This document shows, in pieces, positions 1 to 7,107 of a DNA stretch of 22,568 nt. The translations under genes were made by a program, and so were the position numbers. Source of the stretch: Verrucomicrobia bacterium UBA740 (GTDB lineage: Bacteria; Verrucomicrobiota; Kiritimatiellia; RFP12; UBA1067); NCBI GenBank assembly GCA_002298665.1, contig DBKW01000088.1, forward strand, positions 2,673-25,240, read 5' to 3'. The notes beneath the pieces are model-generated. The model searched no databases. It was not told the origin of the DNA and saw nothing but the letters and a program-made list of their open reading frames with translations. Numbering within the stretch: the stretch's first letter is position 1; every line of letters begins with the position of its first letter.

Positions 1-1205
1 TCCCCGGCCGAATACCGCGTCACCGCGGCAATGAAAAGCGTCCACAAAAGTGCCGCGCCCGCGACCGGCGCCAACCGTCCGAAGGACCAGATTTGCGTCG
101 TGCAGGCGCAGTCCCACCCCGCCAATTCCAGTTCCGTGGGCGGACGCGGCGTGAAGAATCCAATCGCCGCCGCCCCGGCGAGCACGTTGATTCCGCGGCA
201 AAATCCCATCAAAAGCGCGGATTTCGTGCGGTTATAGGCGAGTATCGCCAATAGCAGCGCGCCCGCGGCAATCCACCAGGCGAGCGGCAGCTTACCCAAA
301 ACGCCCGCCAGGAGCAGTCCACCCCAACAGAACGCCCGCGCCAAACGCGCCGCCCCGAGCGAAATTTCGCCGCGCGGGATGGGCCGGTCCGTATCCGTCG
401 CCGCCCCGACGATATCGTTGTCCGCTAGACCATACAGGTAGAGAAAGCAAGAGCCGACAATCGCCGCGAAAAGCGCCGCGCCCGAATAGACGGCCCCCGC
501 GCCTTTGCACGCGACAAGTGCGAGCGCCGCCCCCACGAGCAAATCCCCCGGTACGGTGGGCAGGTTGACTATCCGGAAAAAGCGCATCCACGCGACCCAA
601 CGCCCGCCTTTCCGCGGCGTTTCGGCCTTTTCCAGCACGCTTTTCGCCGCGGCGAGCGCCCGCCCCCGGTGGGAGATCGCGTTCTTCTCTTCTTCCGTCA
701 AATCCGCGAACGTCTTGTCGTACCCCTCCGGAATGAATAGCGGATCATACCCGAAACCGCCCTTTCCGGACGCTTTTTCGGCGATTTTGCCCGGACACCG
801 ACCCACTACCACATGCTCCCGACCGCGGGGGTCGATAAGCGCCACGGCCGACACAAACGCCGCGGAACGATCCGCCTGGCCGGCGAGATTCTTCATCAAC
901 AGCGCATTGTTCGCCGCCGTATCGCACGCCTCGCCCGCATACCGCGCACTGTGCACCCCCGGGGCGCCCCCGAGCGCGGCCACCTCCAGCCCCGAATCGT
1001 CCGCCAGACACCACGCGCCTTTGTGCCGCGCGGCAATCGCCCGCACTTTGATGAGCGCATTGCCCGCGAAAGTGTCCGCCGTCTCTTCCACGCCGGCGGG
1101 ATTGTCCGCCACGATGTCGTAATCGGACAAAATCTCGCCGATTTCGCGTATTTTGTGCGCATTGTGCGTGGCGACGTAGAGTTGGGGACGGCTCGATTCG
1201 TTCAT
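1..1205 (-). CDS. RdgB/HAM1 non-canonical purine NTP pyrophosphatase fused in frame to a UbiA-family prenyltransferase (3' end cut by window)
   Basis: Residues 1-193 are a complete RdgB/HAM1 domain, a family that hydrolyses XTP/dITP to the monophosphate and cleans the nucleotide pool. I see THNAHKIREI near the N-terminus, then ETADTFAGNALIK, DDSGLEVAALGGAPG, and GKGGFGYDPLFIPEGYDK followed by SHRGRAL. The domain has the usual family length (E. coli RdgB is 197 aa). I read the frame codon by codon from 1205 to the window edge and found no stop. After a linker of about 8 residues it continues at residue ~203 (WVAWMRFFRIVNLPTVPGD) into a multi-helix membrane domain. That domain has the UbiA aspartate region (DNDIVGAATDTDRPIPRG) and MGFCRGINVLAGA, resembling the EboC-like UbiA branch. 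The start ATG has GAGAGG about 9 nt upstream. It follows the flavin-reductase-like gene by 26 nt, so the two are probably co-transcribed. Prenyl substrate and acceptor are unknown. A stop lost to sequencing error is possible, but the frame is clean on both sides. Confidence 0.88.
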   Translation of the reverse strand, partial: MNESSRPQLYVATHNAHKIREIGEILSDYDIVADNPAGVEETADTFAGNALIKVRAIAARHKGAWCLADDSGLEVAALGGAPGVHSARYAGEACDTAANNALLMKNLAGQADRSAAFVSAVALIDPRGREHVVVGRCPGKIAEKASGKGGFGYDPLFIPEGYDKTFADLTEEEKNAISHRGRALAAAKSVLEKAETPRKGGRWVAWMRFFRIVNLPTVPGDLLVGAALALVACKGAGAVYSGAALFAAIVGSCFLYLYGLADNDIVGAATDTDRPIPRGEISLGAARLARAFCWGGLLLAGVLGKLPLAWWIAAGALLLAILAYNRTKSALLMGFCRGINVLAGAAAIGFFTPRPPTELELAGWDCACTTQIWSFGRLAPVAGAALLWTLFIAAVTRYSAG

Positions 1206-1231
1206 GGACGGCTACCTCTCTGCGAATGGCC

Positions 1232-1795
1232 CTACTTTTTCAGCGCGAGACCCGCCTTGAACGCGTCCGCCACCTTCGCCCCGAGGCGCAGGTAGTCGTG
1301 GTTGGCCGGGTCGTACGCCACCGGATCCAGCGCGGCGCAATCCACCTTGCCGTCCGCCGCCAGGCACTTTTCGTCGATGGCGACGTTCAGGATGCGCCCC
1401 GTCATGCGGCAGGTCTCCTTGTCGTATTCCACAAGTTCGCACTCGAGGACGAACGGCAATTCCGCGATCACCGGCGCGTCCACGAACGCGCTTTTCTCCG
1501 CATGCAGGCCGCTTTTCGCGAACTTCTCCGGATCGTTCTTGGCGGAAACCACCCCCAGATAGTCGCACGCCACGATATGCGCCGCGTCCGCCACATGCAC
1601 CGTGAAGGCCTTGCGCGCCAATACGTTCGCCGTCGTCTGGTGGGTGTCGTCCACGCAGATCGACACGCGGTCTTCAAGCGAAATGCCGCCCCAGACCGCC
1701 GGCATCGCGTCCACCCGCCCCTCGGCGTCGTACGAACCGATGACCAGAACCGGCATGGGATAAAGCCACGCCTTGGAACCCAGATTCTTCTTCAT
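1232..1795 (-). CDS. Flavin reductase-like, FMN-binding protein
   Basis: The 188-aa product matches the flavin reductase-like split-barrel family (DIM6/NTAB). These proteins bind FMN and typically reduce flavins or act as small NAD(P)H-dependent reductases. Supporting stretches are the N-terminal KAWLYPMPVLVIGSYDAEGR and VDAMPAVWGGIS, followed by SICVDDTHQTTANVLARKAF and FTVHVADAAHIVACDYLG, which is the characteristic order. There is no signal peptide or membrane segment, so it should be cytoplasmic. I chose the ATG at 1795 over an in-frame ATG 30 nt upstream because GGAAAGG sits about 10 nt before it. A promoter-like TGGTATAAT lies about 50 nt upstream, after the end of comEC, so this gene likely starts its own unit together with the downstream rdgB-ubiA fusion. 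Physiological substrate is not evident. Confidence 0.85.
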   Translation of the reverse strand: MKKNLGSKAWLYPMPVLVIGSYDAEGRVDAMPAVWGGISLEDRVSICVDDTHQTTANVLARKAFTVHVADAAHIVACDYLGVVSAKNDPEKFAKSGLHAEKSAFVDAPVIAELPFVLECELVEYDKETCRMTGRILNVAIDEKCLAADGKVDCAALDPVAYDPANHDYLRLGAKVADAFKAGLALKK

Positions 1796-1846
1796 ATTAT
1801 CATTCCTTTCCATTCTTGCGGACAATCATCCATTCTGACTTCTCTT

Positions 1847-1875
1847 ATTATACCATATTCGAGCACGCGATGCGA
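1847..1875 (-). promoter_or_regulatory. Promoter of the flavin-reductase / rdgB-ubiA unit
   Basis: On the minus strand an extended -10 (TGG-TATAAT; hexamer at 1847-1852) lies 51 nt before the chosen ATG. The hexamer 17 nt further upstream (TCGCAT, 1870-1875) is a poor -35, so the promoter probably relies on the extended -10. The predicted leader is about 44 nt and contains a good Shine-Dalgarno sequence. Confidence 0.6.
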
Positions 1876-1910
1876 CGCGCAGTTTCCGCGCTTGCCGAGC
1901 CCCCCCCCCT

Positions 1911-3371
1911 TCACTCCTCCCCGGCGAGGTCGAGTCGCGCCGTACGGCATGCCCCGTAGCGGGCGACGAGCCAAAGTCCGCCGCCGAGGGCGAAATACCA
2001 CAGAATGCACGCGTACCAGGGCCAGGGCGGCGTCGTGCCATGCGCCCCGGGAAGTGCCGCGGCCAGAAACGAGATATTGGACATGATATCCGTCATAAGC
2101 GCGGCCAGATTGTTGAAATAGGCGGCAAGCGTCGCCGACAGGCAGCCCACGACAAGCCCGGCACTGGCCACTATCACCGCACATTCCGCCGCGGGCACGA
2201 GGACGAGATTCGCGATAAGCCCGCCGAAGGTGAAGCGTCCGAACGACGCGGCCACGAGCGGAACCCCCACGGCCCAGGTGGCAAGCGTCAAAATGATGAG
2301 GCGCGGACCCGCCCCGTAGGCCTGCGTGGCGCGCACGGCCAGGATAAGCGTGAGCACGACCACGAAGGAAAGGCGGCTGCCGATATCCTGCAAAAGCGTC
2401 GGATCCCACACATGCGCGGCAAAGAACGTGACGATCCACGCGGTAAGGCCGTTGGGGGCGCGTCCGAAAACCGGGGCCGTCACGTAGAGGCTCGCCATGC
2501 ACGCCGCCCGCATGGCCGAGGGATTCCCGCCCGTCAGCAGGACGTAGACCCATATGAGCGGGATCAGCACGAGCCCGGCCACGCGCTCGGGGATGTAGAG
2601 CAGGACAAGGAGAGCGGAGAGTAGCTGCGTAACGACCATGACGTGCAGTCCCGAGATGGCAAAGACGTGGATCGTGCCCGCATCGGCGAAGGCGTCCCGC
2701 GTTTCCCGCGGCAGATTGGCGCGCTCGCCTAACAGAATCGCCCGCACCAGTCGCACCGCTTCCCGGTCCGGCGCGACACCCCAGCCCAGACGTCTGGAGA
2801 GCGCCTGCCGCAGACGCCGGATCCGGGCGGAAAACGACCCCTCGTCCGCCGGGGCCAGACGCCGCGCGAAACTGCCGCGCCCCCGCACGCGGTAATCGTA
2901 GCGTCCGCCCCAGGCGGGCTTGTCGACCGCAAGCCAGCCCGCGCACCGCCAGCGCTCCCCCGTCCGCGGCAATGCATCCGCGTCCAGTCCGGACAGGCGC
3001 ACGTTCACGGGAACGGGCCCGATGGCGGATCTGAATGTCATGTTCATTCCGCCGGCGGCCGCCGGCCAAACCGTTTGCCGTTCGGGGATGGTGAATGTCG
3101 CTTCGAGGGGGGCGCCTTTGTTCCAAAGCTGGGCGCGCGCGAACACGCGCTGCTGCCCGGCCAGAATCTGCCCGGCGCGCGCGAAACCGAATAGGGCGCA
3201 CGCGACCAGAAAAAGGCTCCAGCGGCGCCACCCCCATGCGCACAGCGTGGCGAAAAGCGCCGCGACCGCGCAAACGATGCGGGTGTTGGCCGCCCAGAGA
3301 GGGAACGCGAAGGCAAGGGCTTCGCCGGCGGCGAGCGCCGCGCAGAAAACCAAGCCCTTGCGGATGTCCAT
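1911..3371 (-). CDS. ComEC/Rec2-family competence membrane protein lacking the metallo-beta-lactamase domain
   Basis: A 486-aa polytopic membrane protein. The N-terminal ~60 residues are helical membrane segments, followed by a soluble, probably extracytoplasmic DUF4131/OB-like part with Arg/Trp-rich strands (about residues 80-200). Then comes the diagnostic ComEC 'Competence' domain: ILLGERANLPRETRDAFADA followed by GTIHVFAISGLHVMVV, then LTGGNPSAMRAACMA and many hydrophobic helices. ComEC forms the inner-membrane channel for single-stranded DNA uptake. The C-terminal metallo-beta-lactamase-like domain of long ComECs (B. subtilis ComEC is about 776 aa) is absent. The protein ends at about residue 486 after the last helix, and no such domain is encoded downstream. 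The start ATG is 3 nt after the stop of the LysM-like gene, so it is the last gene of the tgt operon. Whether it supports transformation alone is unknown. Confidence 0.88.
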   Translation of the reverse strand: MDIRKGLVFCAALAAGEALAFAFPLWAANTRIVCAVAALFATLCAWGWRRWSLFLVACALFGFARAGQILAGQQRVFARAQLWNKGAPLEATFTIPERQTVWPAAAGGMNMTFRSAIGPVPVNVRLSGLDADALPRTGERWRCAGWLAVDKPAWGGRYDYRVRGRGSFARRLAPADEGSFSARIRRLRQALSRRLGWGVAPDREAVRLVRAILLGERANLPRETRDAFADAGTIHVFAISGLHVMVVTQLLSALLVLLYIPERVAGLVLIPLIWVYVLLTGGNPSAMRAACMASLYVTAPVFGRAPNGLTAWIVTFFAAHVWDPTLLQDIGSRLSFVVVLTLILAVRATQAYGAGPRLIILTLATWAVGVPLVAASFGRFTFGGLIANLVLVPAAECAVIVASAGLVVGCLSATLAAYFNNLAALMTDIMSNISFLAAALPGAHGTTPPWPWYACILWYFALGGGLWLVARYGACRTARLDLAGEE

Positions 3372-3374
3372 GGC

Positions 3375-4235
3375 TCAATACGCGGCCACGAAAAGCGGGG
3401 CGCGCGGCATCAGAAACAGGGAAAGTTCCGCCAGATCGGCGGGGGCGAACGAAAGACCCAGCCGGGCGAACTGTCCGGCATAGTCGTCCGGCAGCGAATA
3501 GAGCCCGGGGGCGAGCGAAGCGGCGCGCGTCAGTTCGTACGCCTTGAAGAGCTTGCCGTCCAACATCAGTTCGACGAGACGGTTGCGTGGGTGGACGATC
3601 AAAGCGAAATTCGGGTGGTTCAACGCGCGCACCGGCTTGCCCGGACGCATTTCGTCCGGCGTGCGCCACCGGTTGAGTTTCAGGAGCGCCGCGACCGTCA
3701 TGCCCTGTTCCTTGGCGAGGCGTTCGGCCGAATTGCCCTTGCGCGGCGTGATTTCCACGGTCCAGGGCGAACGGTCCGTGCCGAACATCCAGCGGAAATT
3801 GAGGCGGCCGAGCCGCTTCACGAGCAGATGGTCTATGTCGGCGACGGGATTGCCGGGCGCCGCCCGCAAAAGTTCTATGGTCTCAACCTGCCGCGACAGG
3901 TCGCGATCGCGTTCCGCCTCCGTCAGGCGCATGAGCAGATTGCGCACCACGCGCGGACGCCGGGCGAAGGCGGCCTTCTCGGGGGGCACGGCCGGCGTGA
4001 GGGGCGGGGCCGCGCTTGTGGCGGCAACGGGCGCACACGCCTCCGCCGAACCCGTTCGTTCGGCAGGGGCGGGCGCCCCATCCGCGCCTGCGCGCAGCCG
4101 GTTGACGAGCGTGACCGCGAACGAGACGAGGACGACCAGCACGGCGGCGCCGATCAATATGCCGCGCCCCGATGGTTTCTCCTCTCCCCGCAAGGGGTCG
4201 TACTCGATACCGAATTTACCGCGCGCAAGCGACAT
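3375..4235 (-). CDS. Single-pass membrane protein with a LysM-like domain and a truncated L,D-transpeptidase (YkuD)-like C-terminus
   Basis: The 286-aa product has a short basic cytoplasmic N-terminus, one membrane segment at about residues 25-45 (GILIGAAVLVVLVSFAVTLV) and a Pro/Ala-rich linker. A helical region follows, then a LysM-like stretch at about 158-209 (EITPRKGNSAERLAKEQGMT, then VAALLKLN). After it, FALIVHPRNRLVELMLDGKL resembles the first strands of YkuD L,D-transpeptidase domains. The rest of a catalytic domain (a His followed by a Ser-x-Gly-Cys motif) is missing; the protein ends about 75 residues later. I infer a periplasm-facing peptidoglycan-associated protein without transpeptidase activity. 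GGAAGGGG precedes the ATG, and yajC ends 18 nt upstream. Similarity is by eye only, so the family call is tentative. Confidence 0.6.
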   Translation of the reverse strand: MSLARGKFGIEYDPLRGEEKPSGRGILIGAAVLVVLVSFAVTLVNRLRAGADGAPAPAERTGSAEACAPVAATSAAPPLTPAVPPEKAAFARRPRVVRNLLMRLTEAERDRDLSRQVETIELLRAAPGNPVADIDHLLVKRLGRLNFRWMFGTDRSPWTVEITPRKGNSAERLAKEQGMTVAALLKLNRWRTPDEMRPGKPVRALNHPNFALIVHPRNRLVELMLDGKLFKAYELTRAASLAPGLYSLPDDYAGQFARLGLSFAPADLAELSLFLMPRAPLFVAAY

Positions 4236-4253
4236 GGCGAGACCCCTTCCGCC

Positions 4254-4619
4254 TTACTTGGCCACGGGCTTCTCGGCCTCGACGATGTTCGAGACGGCGC
4301 TACGCAGAACCTCGACCACGTTGCCCGGGGCCGTTTCGATGCGGAACGTCTTCTCGGTCGCCTCGACGATCGTGCCGATGAAGCCGCCGGCGAAGACGAC
4401 TTTCGCCCCCGCGCGGAGGTTCTCGATCATCTTGCGGCGCTCTTTCTCGCGGCGCTGCTGCGGGCGAATCATCATAAAGTAGAAGATCGCCAGGATCAGG
4501 AGCATCGGCACGAGCATGCCGAAGCCGCTTTGCTGCTGCGGGGCGGCCGTTGCCGGCGCTTCCGCGGGTTGTGTCGTCGTCGCGGTCGTCGCGGCCGCCG
4601 GCGCTTGCGTTTCATTCAT
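4254..4619 (-). CDS. yajC: Preprotein translocase accessory subunit YajC
   Basis: This 121-aa protein has the YajC layout. A low-complexity Ala/Thr/Gln-rich N-terminus is followed by one transmembrane helix (about residues 34-51), the hallmark IRPQQRREKERRKMIENL, and a small basic beta domain (LRAGAKVVFAGGFIGTIVEA). YajC associates with SecDF in the inner membrane and assists Sec-dependent export. The start overlaps the tgt stop in the sequence ATGAATGA, so translation is likely coupled; tgt-yajC linkage is common in bacteria. secD and secF are not downstream here; a LysM-like gene and comEC follow. The N-terminal extension before the helix is longer than in E. coli YajC (110 aa). Confidence 0.95.
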   Translation of the reverse strand: MNETQAPAAATTATTTQPAEAPATAAPQQQSGFGMLVPMLLILAIFYFMMIRPQQRREKERRKMIENLRAGAKVVFAGGFIGTIVEATEKTFRIETAPGNVVEVLRSAVSNIVEAEKPVAK

Positions 4620-5721
4620 GGTTGGTTGTGTCCTTTCTTACCTGCTCCTTCCAGTCCGCGAAGGAACCGTCGGCGATCGCCGCGCGCATTTCCTCCATGA
4701 ACCGGTTGAGAGCGAAAACGTTGTGGATGGTCAGAAGCCTGAGGCCGAGTATCTCGTTGCACGCCAGCAGATGGCGCACGTAGCTGCGGGTGAAGGTGCG
4801 GCAGCAGTAGCAGTCGCACCCTTCCTCCACGGGGCCTTGGTCGTAGATCCATTTGGCGGCCTTGATGGCCACGTTGCCGCGGCGCGTGATGGCCGTGCCG
4901 TGCCGGGCGATGCGCGTGGGGATGACGCAGTCGAACATGTCCACGCCGCGCGCCACGCATTCCGCCATCTGGTGCATGACGCCGAGGCCCATGACGTAGC
5001 GCGGCGCTTCCCGCGGCAGATACGGGACGGACGCCTCGACCGCGCGGTACATCTCCTCTTCGGGTTCGCCCACGCTCACGCCGCCGATGGCGTAGCCGTC
5101 GAAGCCGATCTTGACGAGCTCCTCGGCGCAATGCCTGCGCAGGTCCGCGTAGACGCCGCCCTGCACGATGCCGAAGACGAGCTGACCGGGGGCGTGGGGG
5201 CACGCCTTGGAACGCGCCGCCCAACGGATGGTCTGCTCCACGCTGGAGACGGCGCGGGGCCGGTCGCAGGGATAGGGCAGGCATTCGTCGAACACCATGG
5301 CGATGTCGCTGCCGAGGACGCGCTGCATTTCCATGGACTCTTTCGGGCCGAGGAAGAACTCGTGCCCGTCCAGATGCGAGTTGAACCGACAGCCCTCTTC
5401 AGTTATCTTGCGCATCTTCGCGAGCGAAAAAACCTGGAAGCCGCCCGAGTCGGTGAGGATGGGGCCGTCCCATTTCATGAAGGCGTGCAGGCCGCCCGCC
5501 GCGGCGATGACGTCCGGCCCGGGGCGCAGCATGAGGTGGTAGGTGTTGCCGAGGACGACCTGCGCGTGGTTCTCCACAAGGTCCCGCGGCTCGAGTGCTT
5601 TCACGGTGCCCAGCGTCCCTACATCCATGAATACGGGCGTTTCCACGATGCCGTGCGCCGTCTCCAGGCGCCCCAGTCGGGCCCCTGTGCGTGCATCTTC
5701 TCTGATGATCTCAAATGTCAT
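4612..5721 (-). CDS. tgt: Queuine/preQ1 tRNA-ribosyltransferase
   Basis: The 369-aa product is a full-length bacterial TGT, which exchanges guanine-34 for preQ1 in GUN-anticodon tRNAs during queuosine synthesis. Visible motifs in order: TPVFMDVGTLGTVKAL, GNTYHLMLRPG, ILTDSGGFQVFSL (catalytic Asp), FDECLPYP, FGIVQGG, GGVSVGEP, GVDMFDCVIPTR (nucleophile Asp) and the zinc site CDCYCC with the downstream His (LTIHNVF). Two segments differ from the commonest form: MGLGVMHQMAECV where GTPED-type residues are usual, and RHG in place of RNG. Key residues are nevertheless present. The ATG at 5721 has no Shine-Dalgarno sequence, and a -10 element ends only 7 nt upstream, so the mRNA may be leaderless. 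First gene of the tgt-yajC-LysM-comEC operon; its end overlaps yajC. Confidence 0.97.
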   Translation of the reverse strand: MTFEIIREDARTGARLGRLETAHGIVETPVFMDVGTLGTVKALEPRDLVENHAQVVLGNTYHLMLRPGPDVIAAAGGLHAFMKWDGPILTDSGGFQVFSLAKMRKITEEGCRFNSHLDGHEFFLGPKESMEMQRVLGSDIAMVFDECLPYPCDRPRAVSSVEQTIRWAARSKACPHAPGQLVFGIVQGGVYADLRRHCAEELVKIGFDGYAIGGVSVGEPEEEMYRAVEASVPYLPREAPRYVMGLGVMHQMAECVARGVDMFDCVIPTRIARHGTAITRRGNVAIKAAKWIYDQGPVEEGCDCYCCRTFTRSYVRHLLACNEILGLRLLTIHNVFALNRFMEEMRAAIADGSFADWKEQVRKDTTNHE

Positions 5722-5728
5722 GTCCTAT

Positions 5729-5734
5729 ATTTTA
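5729..5734 (-). promoter_or_regulatory. -10 element of tgt, positioned for a leaderless transcript
   Basis: Reading on the minus strand, TTTTTTGGTAAAAT ends 7 nt before the tgt ATG. The hexamer TAAAAT has an upstream TGG extension, and the same T-run plus TGG context is found at fmt and icd. No convincing -35 is present. A start about 7 nt downstream would fall on or beside the ATG. Confidence 0.55.
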
Positions 5735-5745
5735 CCAAAAAACGG

Positions 5746-5774
5746 TTGCCTTTTGGAGAAAAATGATGTATCAT
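5746..5774 (+). promoter_or_regulatory. Promoter of the coiled-coil/lipoprotein/rluA operon, divergent from tgt
   Basis: TTGCCT (5746-5751) and TATCAT (5769-5774) are separated by exactly 17 nt, a good sigma70-type match. The expected start leaves a leader of about 23 nt containing AAGGA, 9 nt before the ATG at 5805. The spacer and -35 lie just behind the divergent tgt promoter. Confidence 0.65.
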
Positions 5775-5804
5775 ATAAGATGTTTGAATGAAGGAACAGA
5801 TTCT

Positions 5805-6944
5805 ATGACTAAGATATTGCATGTATTCGTGTACCTTTTCGTGGCCTTGTCTGGAGCCGCCCTGTGGTTCGAGCTCCAGTTGAACGCCCAGCGTGATACG
5901 CTGGCGGACAGGGGGCGTCTGCAGGAAGACTACCTTGTCAAGATTGCAAGCACCATAGAAAAGGCGGAGCCCGACAAGGGCGTGACGACCGAGATGCGCA
6001 TGGACATTTCGCCCGTGGACGCCAAAATCGTCGATGTGCCGGAGACCGAGAACGTGCTCGAGGACTACAAGTACTACTTGGAAAAGCAATCGCTCGAGAC
6101 CTTCTCGTGGGGCATGCGCGAGCGCCAGCAACTCCACAATGTCTATGTGACGGACGCCGAAGGGAAGCCCGTCATGGACGGCGGCCGCCCGCTGATGGAC
6201 GGTCCCGGAACCGAGAAGGATCTCTTGGAACAGCTCTTCCAGGCGTGTTCCGCCCAGCAAGCCCGCCTCAATACGACGCGCGAGGCGCTGAAGAATCTGC
6301 GCGACCGGCTGGAGCAGGCCGTATCTGAGATCAACAAGCTGAAGCCCGAACTTCGCCAGGCCAAAGTCGCCGAGGTCGAGGCCGTCTCCCAGAAGGACAA
6401 AGCCGCGAAGGATCAGGATGTAATGGAGGCCCAGAACGTCAAGATCCGCTCGCAAATTGACGAGCTGAACGCCGAGATCGCCTCCCTGCGCGATGAGGTC
6501 GTTTCCGCCCGCGACGAGACCGACGCCGCGAAGGAAGATCTCGCCAAGGCGCTGCGCGAGAACGAACAACTCAAGAAGATCTCCAAAGACGCCTTCGCTC
6601 TGGCGAACAGCGGTCCCGCGCCGGAAGCGGGTTCCGATGCACCTATAACGCTCCCGGCTGGAGACAAGGGCACGGTCGTCGAGGCCGACACGGAGGATTT
6701 GTTCGCCATCGTCAAGCTTTCGGACGAAGCGCTGAAGGAACTCAAGGGCCCCGAACTCAGCAGGCCCCTGCCGCACATCGAACTTTCCGTGAAGCGTCCG
6801 GGCTACAAGGGTCCCGCCGGCGAATTCATCGGGCGGTTGCGCCTGCGCCAGGAAGTGCCGGGCAAGAACTACGTTGTTTGCGATATTCTCGCGAACTGGT
6901 CGCAAGGGGAGATCAAGTCCAATGACGTCATCTTCGCGGACTAA
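5805..6944 (+). CDS. Membrane-anchored coiled-coil protein of unknown function
   Basis: The 379-aa product starts with a hydrophobic segment (ILHVFVYLFVALSGAALWFE) that is a signal anchor or uncleaved signal peptide. A region with acidic patches follows, then a long heptad-rich coiled coil at about residues 150-265, rich in Glu, Lys, Gln and Ala (for example DRLEQAVSEINKLKPELRQA and DELNAEIASLRDEVVSARDE). The C-terminal ~100 residues are a compact non-coiled domain (about 280-379) that contains ELSVKRPGYKGPAGEFIGRL and ends NDVIFAD. I do not recognise the family. The layout suggests a periplasm-facing scaffold, perhaps for the envelope. I used the ATG at 5805, not an ATG 90 nt earlier, because it precedes the hydrophobic segment, has AAGGA upstream and follows a good promoter. 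The next gene overlaps its end by 23 nt. Confidence 0.85.
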   Translation: MTKILHVFVYLFVALSGAALWFELQLNAQRDTLADRGRLQEDYLVKIASTIEKAEPDKGVTTEMRMDISPVDAKIVDVPETENVLEDYKYYLEKQSLETFSWGMRERQQLHNVYVTDAEGKPVMDGGRPLMDGPGTEKDLLEQLFQACSAQQARLNTTREALKNLRDRLEQAVSEINKLKPELRQAKVAEVEAVSQKDKAAKDQDVMEAQNVKIRSQIDELNAEIASLRDEVVSARDETDAAKEDLAKALRENEQLKKISKDAFALANSGPAPEAGSDAPITLPAGDKGTVVEADTEDLFAIVKLSDEALKELKGPELSRPLPHIELSVKRPGYKGPAGEFIGRLRLRQEVPGKNYVVCDILANWSQGEIKSNDVIFAD

Positions 6945-7104
6945 CCTGCGCACAGGGTTGTTGGGGGGCGCGCTCGGCGCGTGCCTCCTGCTCGCGGGTT
7001 GCATCGCCGACACGGCCGAGGACAGCGATCTGCCCTGGTCGTCGAACAAGTCGTGGGAGGGCATGGCCCCCATCGCGCCTTCCATCATGAACCAGTACGA
7101 CTAG
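6922..7104 (+). CDS. Small predicted lipoprotein
   Basis: A 60-aa protein whose N-terminus is a lipoprotein signal peptide: basic start (MTSSSRTNLRTG), hydrophobic core (LLGGALGACLLL) and lipobox LAGC, with Cys at about residue 27. The mature part is only about 34 residues, acidic, and includes DLPWSSNKSWEG and a Pro-rich tail ending NQYD. It starts inside the 3' end of the coiled-coil gene in another frame (23-nt overlap) with GGGGAG about 11 nt upstream, so it is translationally linked. rluA begins 3 nt after its stop. Function unknown. The intact lipobox and operon position argue for a real gene despite its size. Confidence 0.8.
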   Translation: MTSSSRTNLRTGLLGGALGACLLLAGCIADTAEDSDLPWSSNKSWEGMAPIAPSIMNQYD

Positions 7105-7107
7105 CCC

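Noticed and set aside
1900..1909. Run of ten C as a phase-variation tract
   Set aside because: It lies just after the comEC stop and upstream of the next promoter, so length changes would not alter a reading frame.
1792..3669. 625-aa minus-strand open frame
   Set aside because: Lies over comEC in another frame; comEC has clear family motifs, this frame has none.
5718..7088. 456-aa minus-strand open frame opposite the coiled-coil gene
   Set aside because: Antisense shadow; the plus-strand frame has a promoter, ribosome binding site, membrane anchor and coiled coil.
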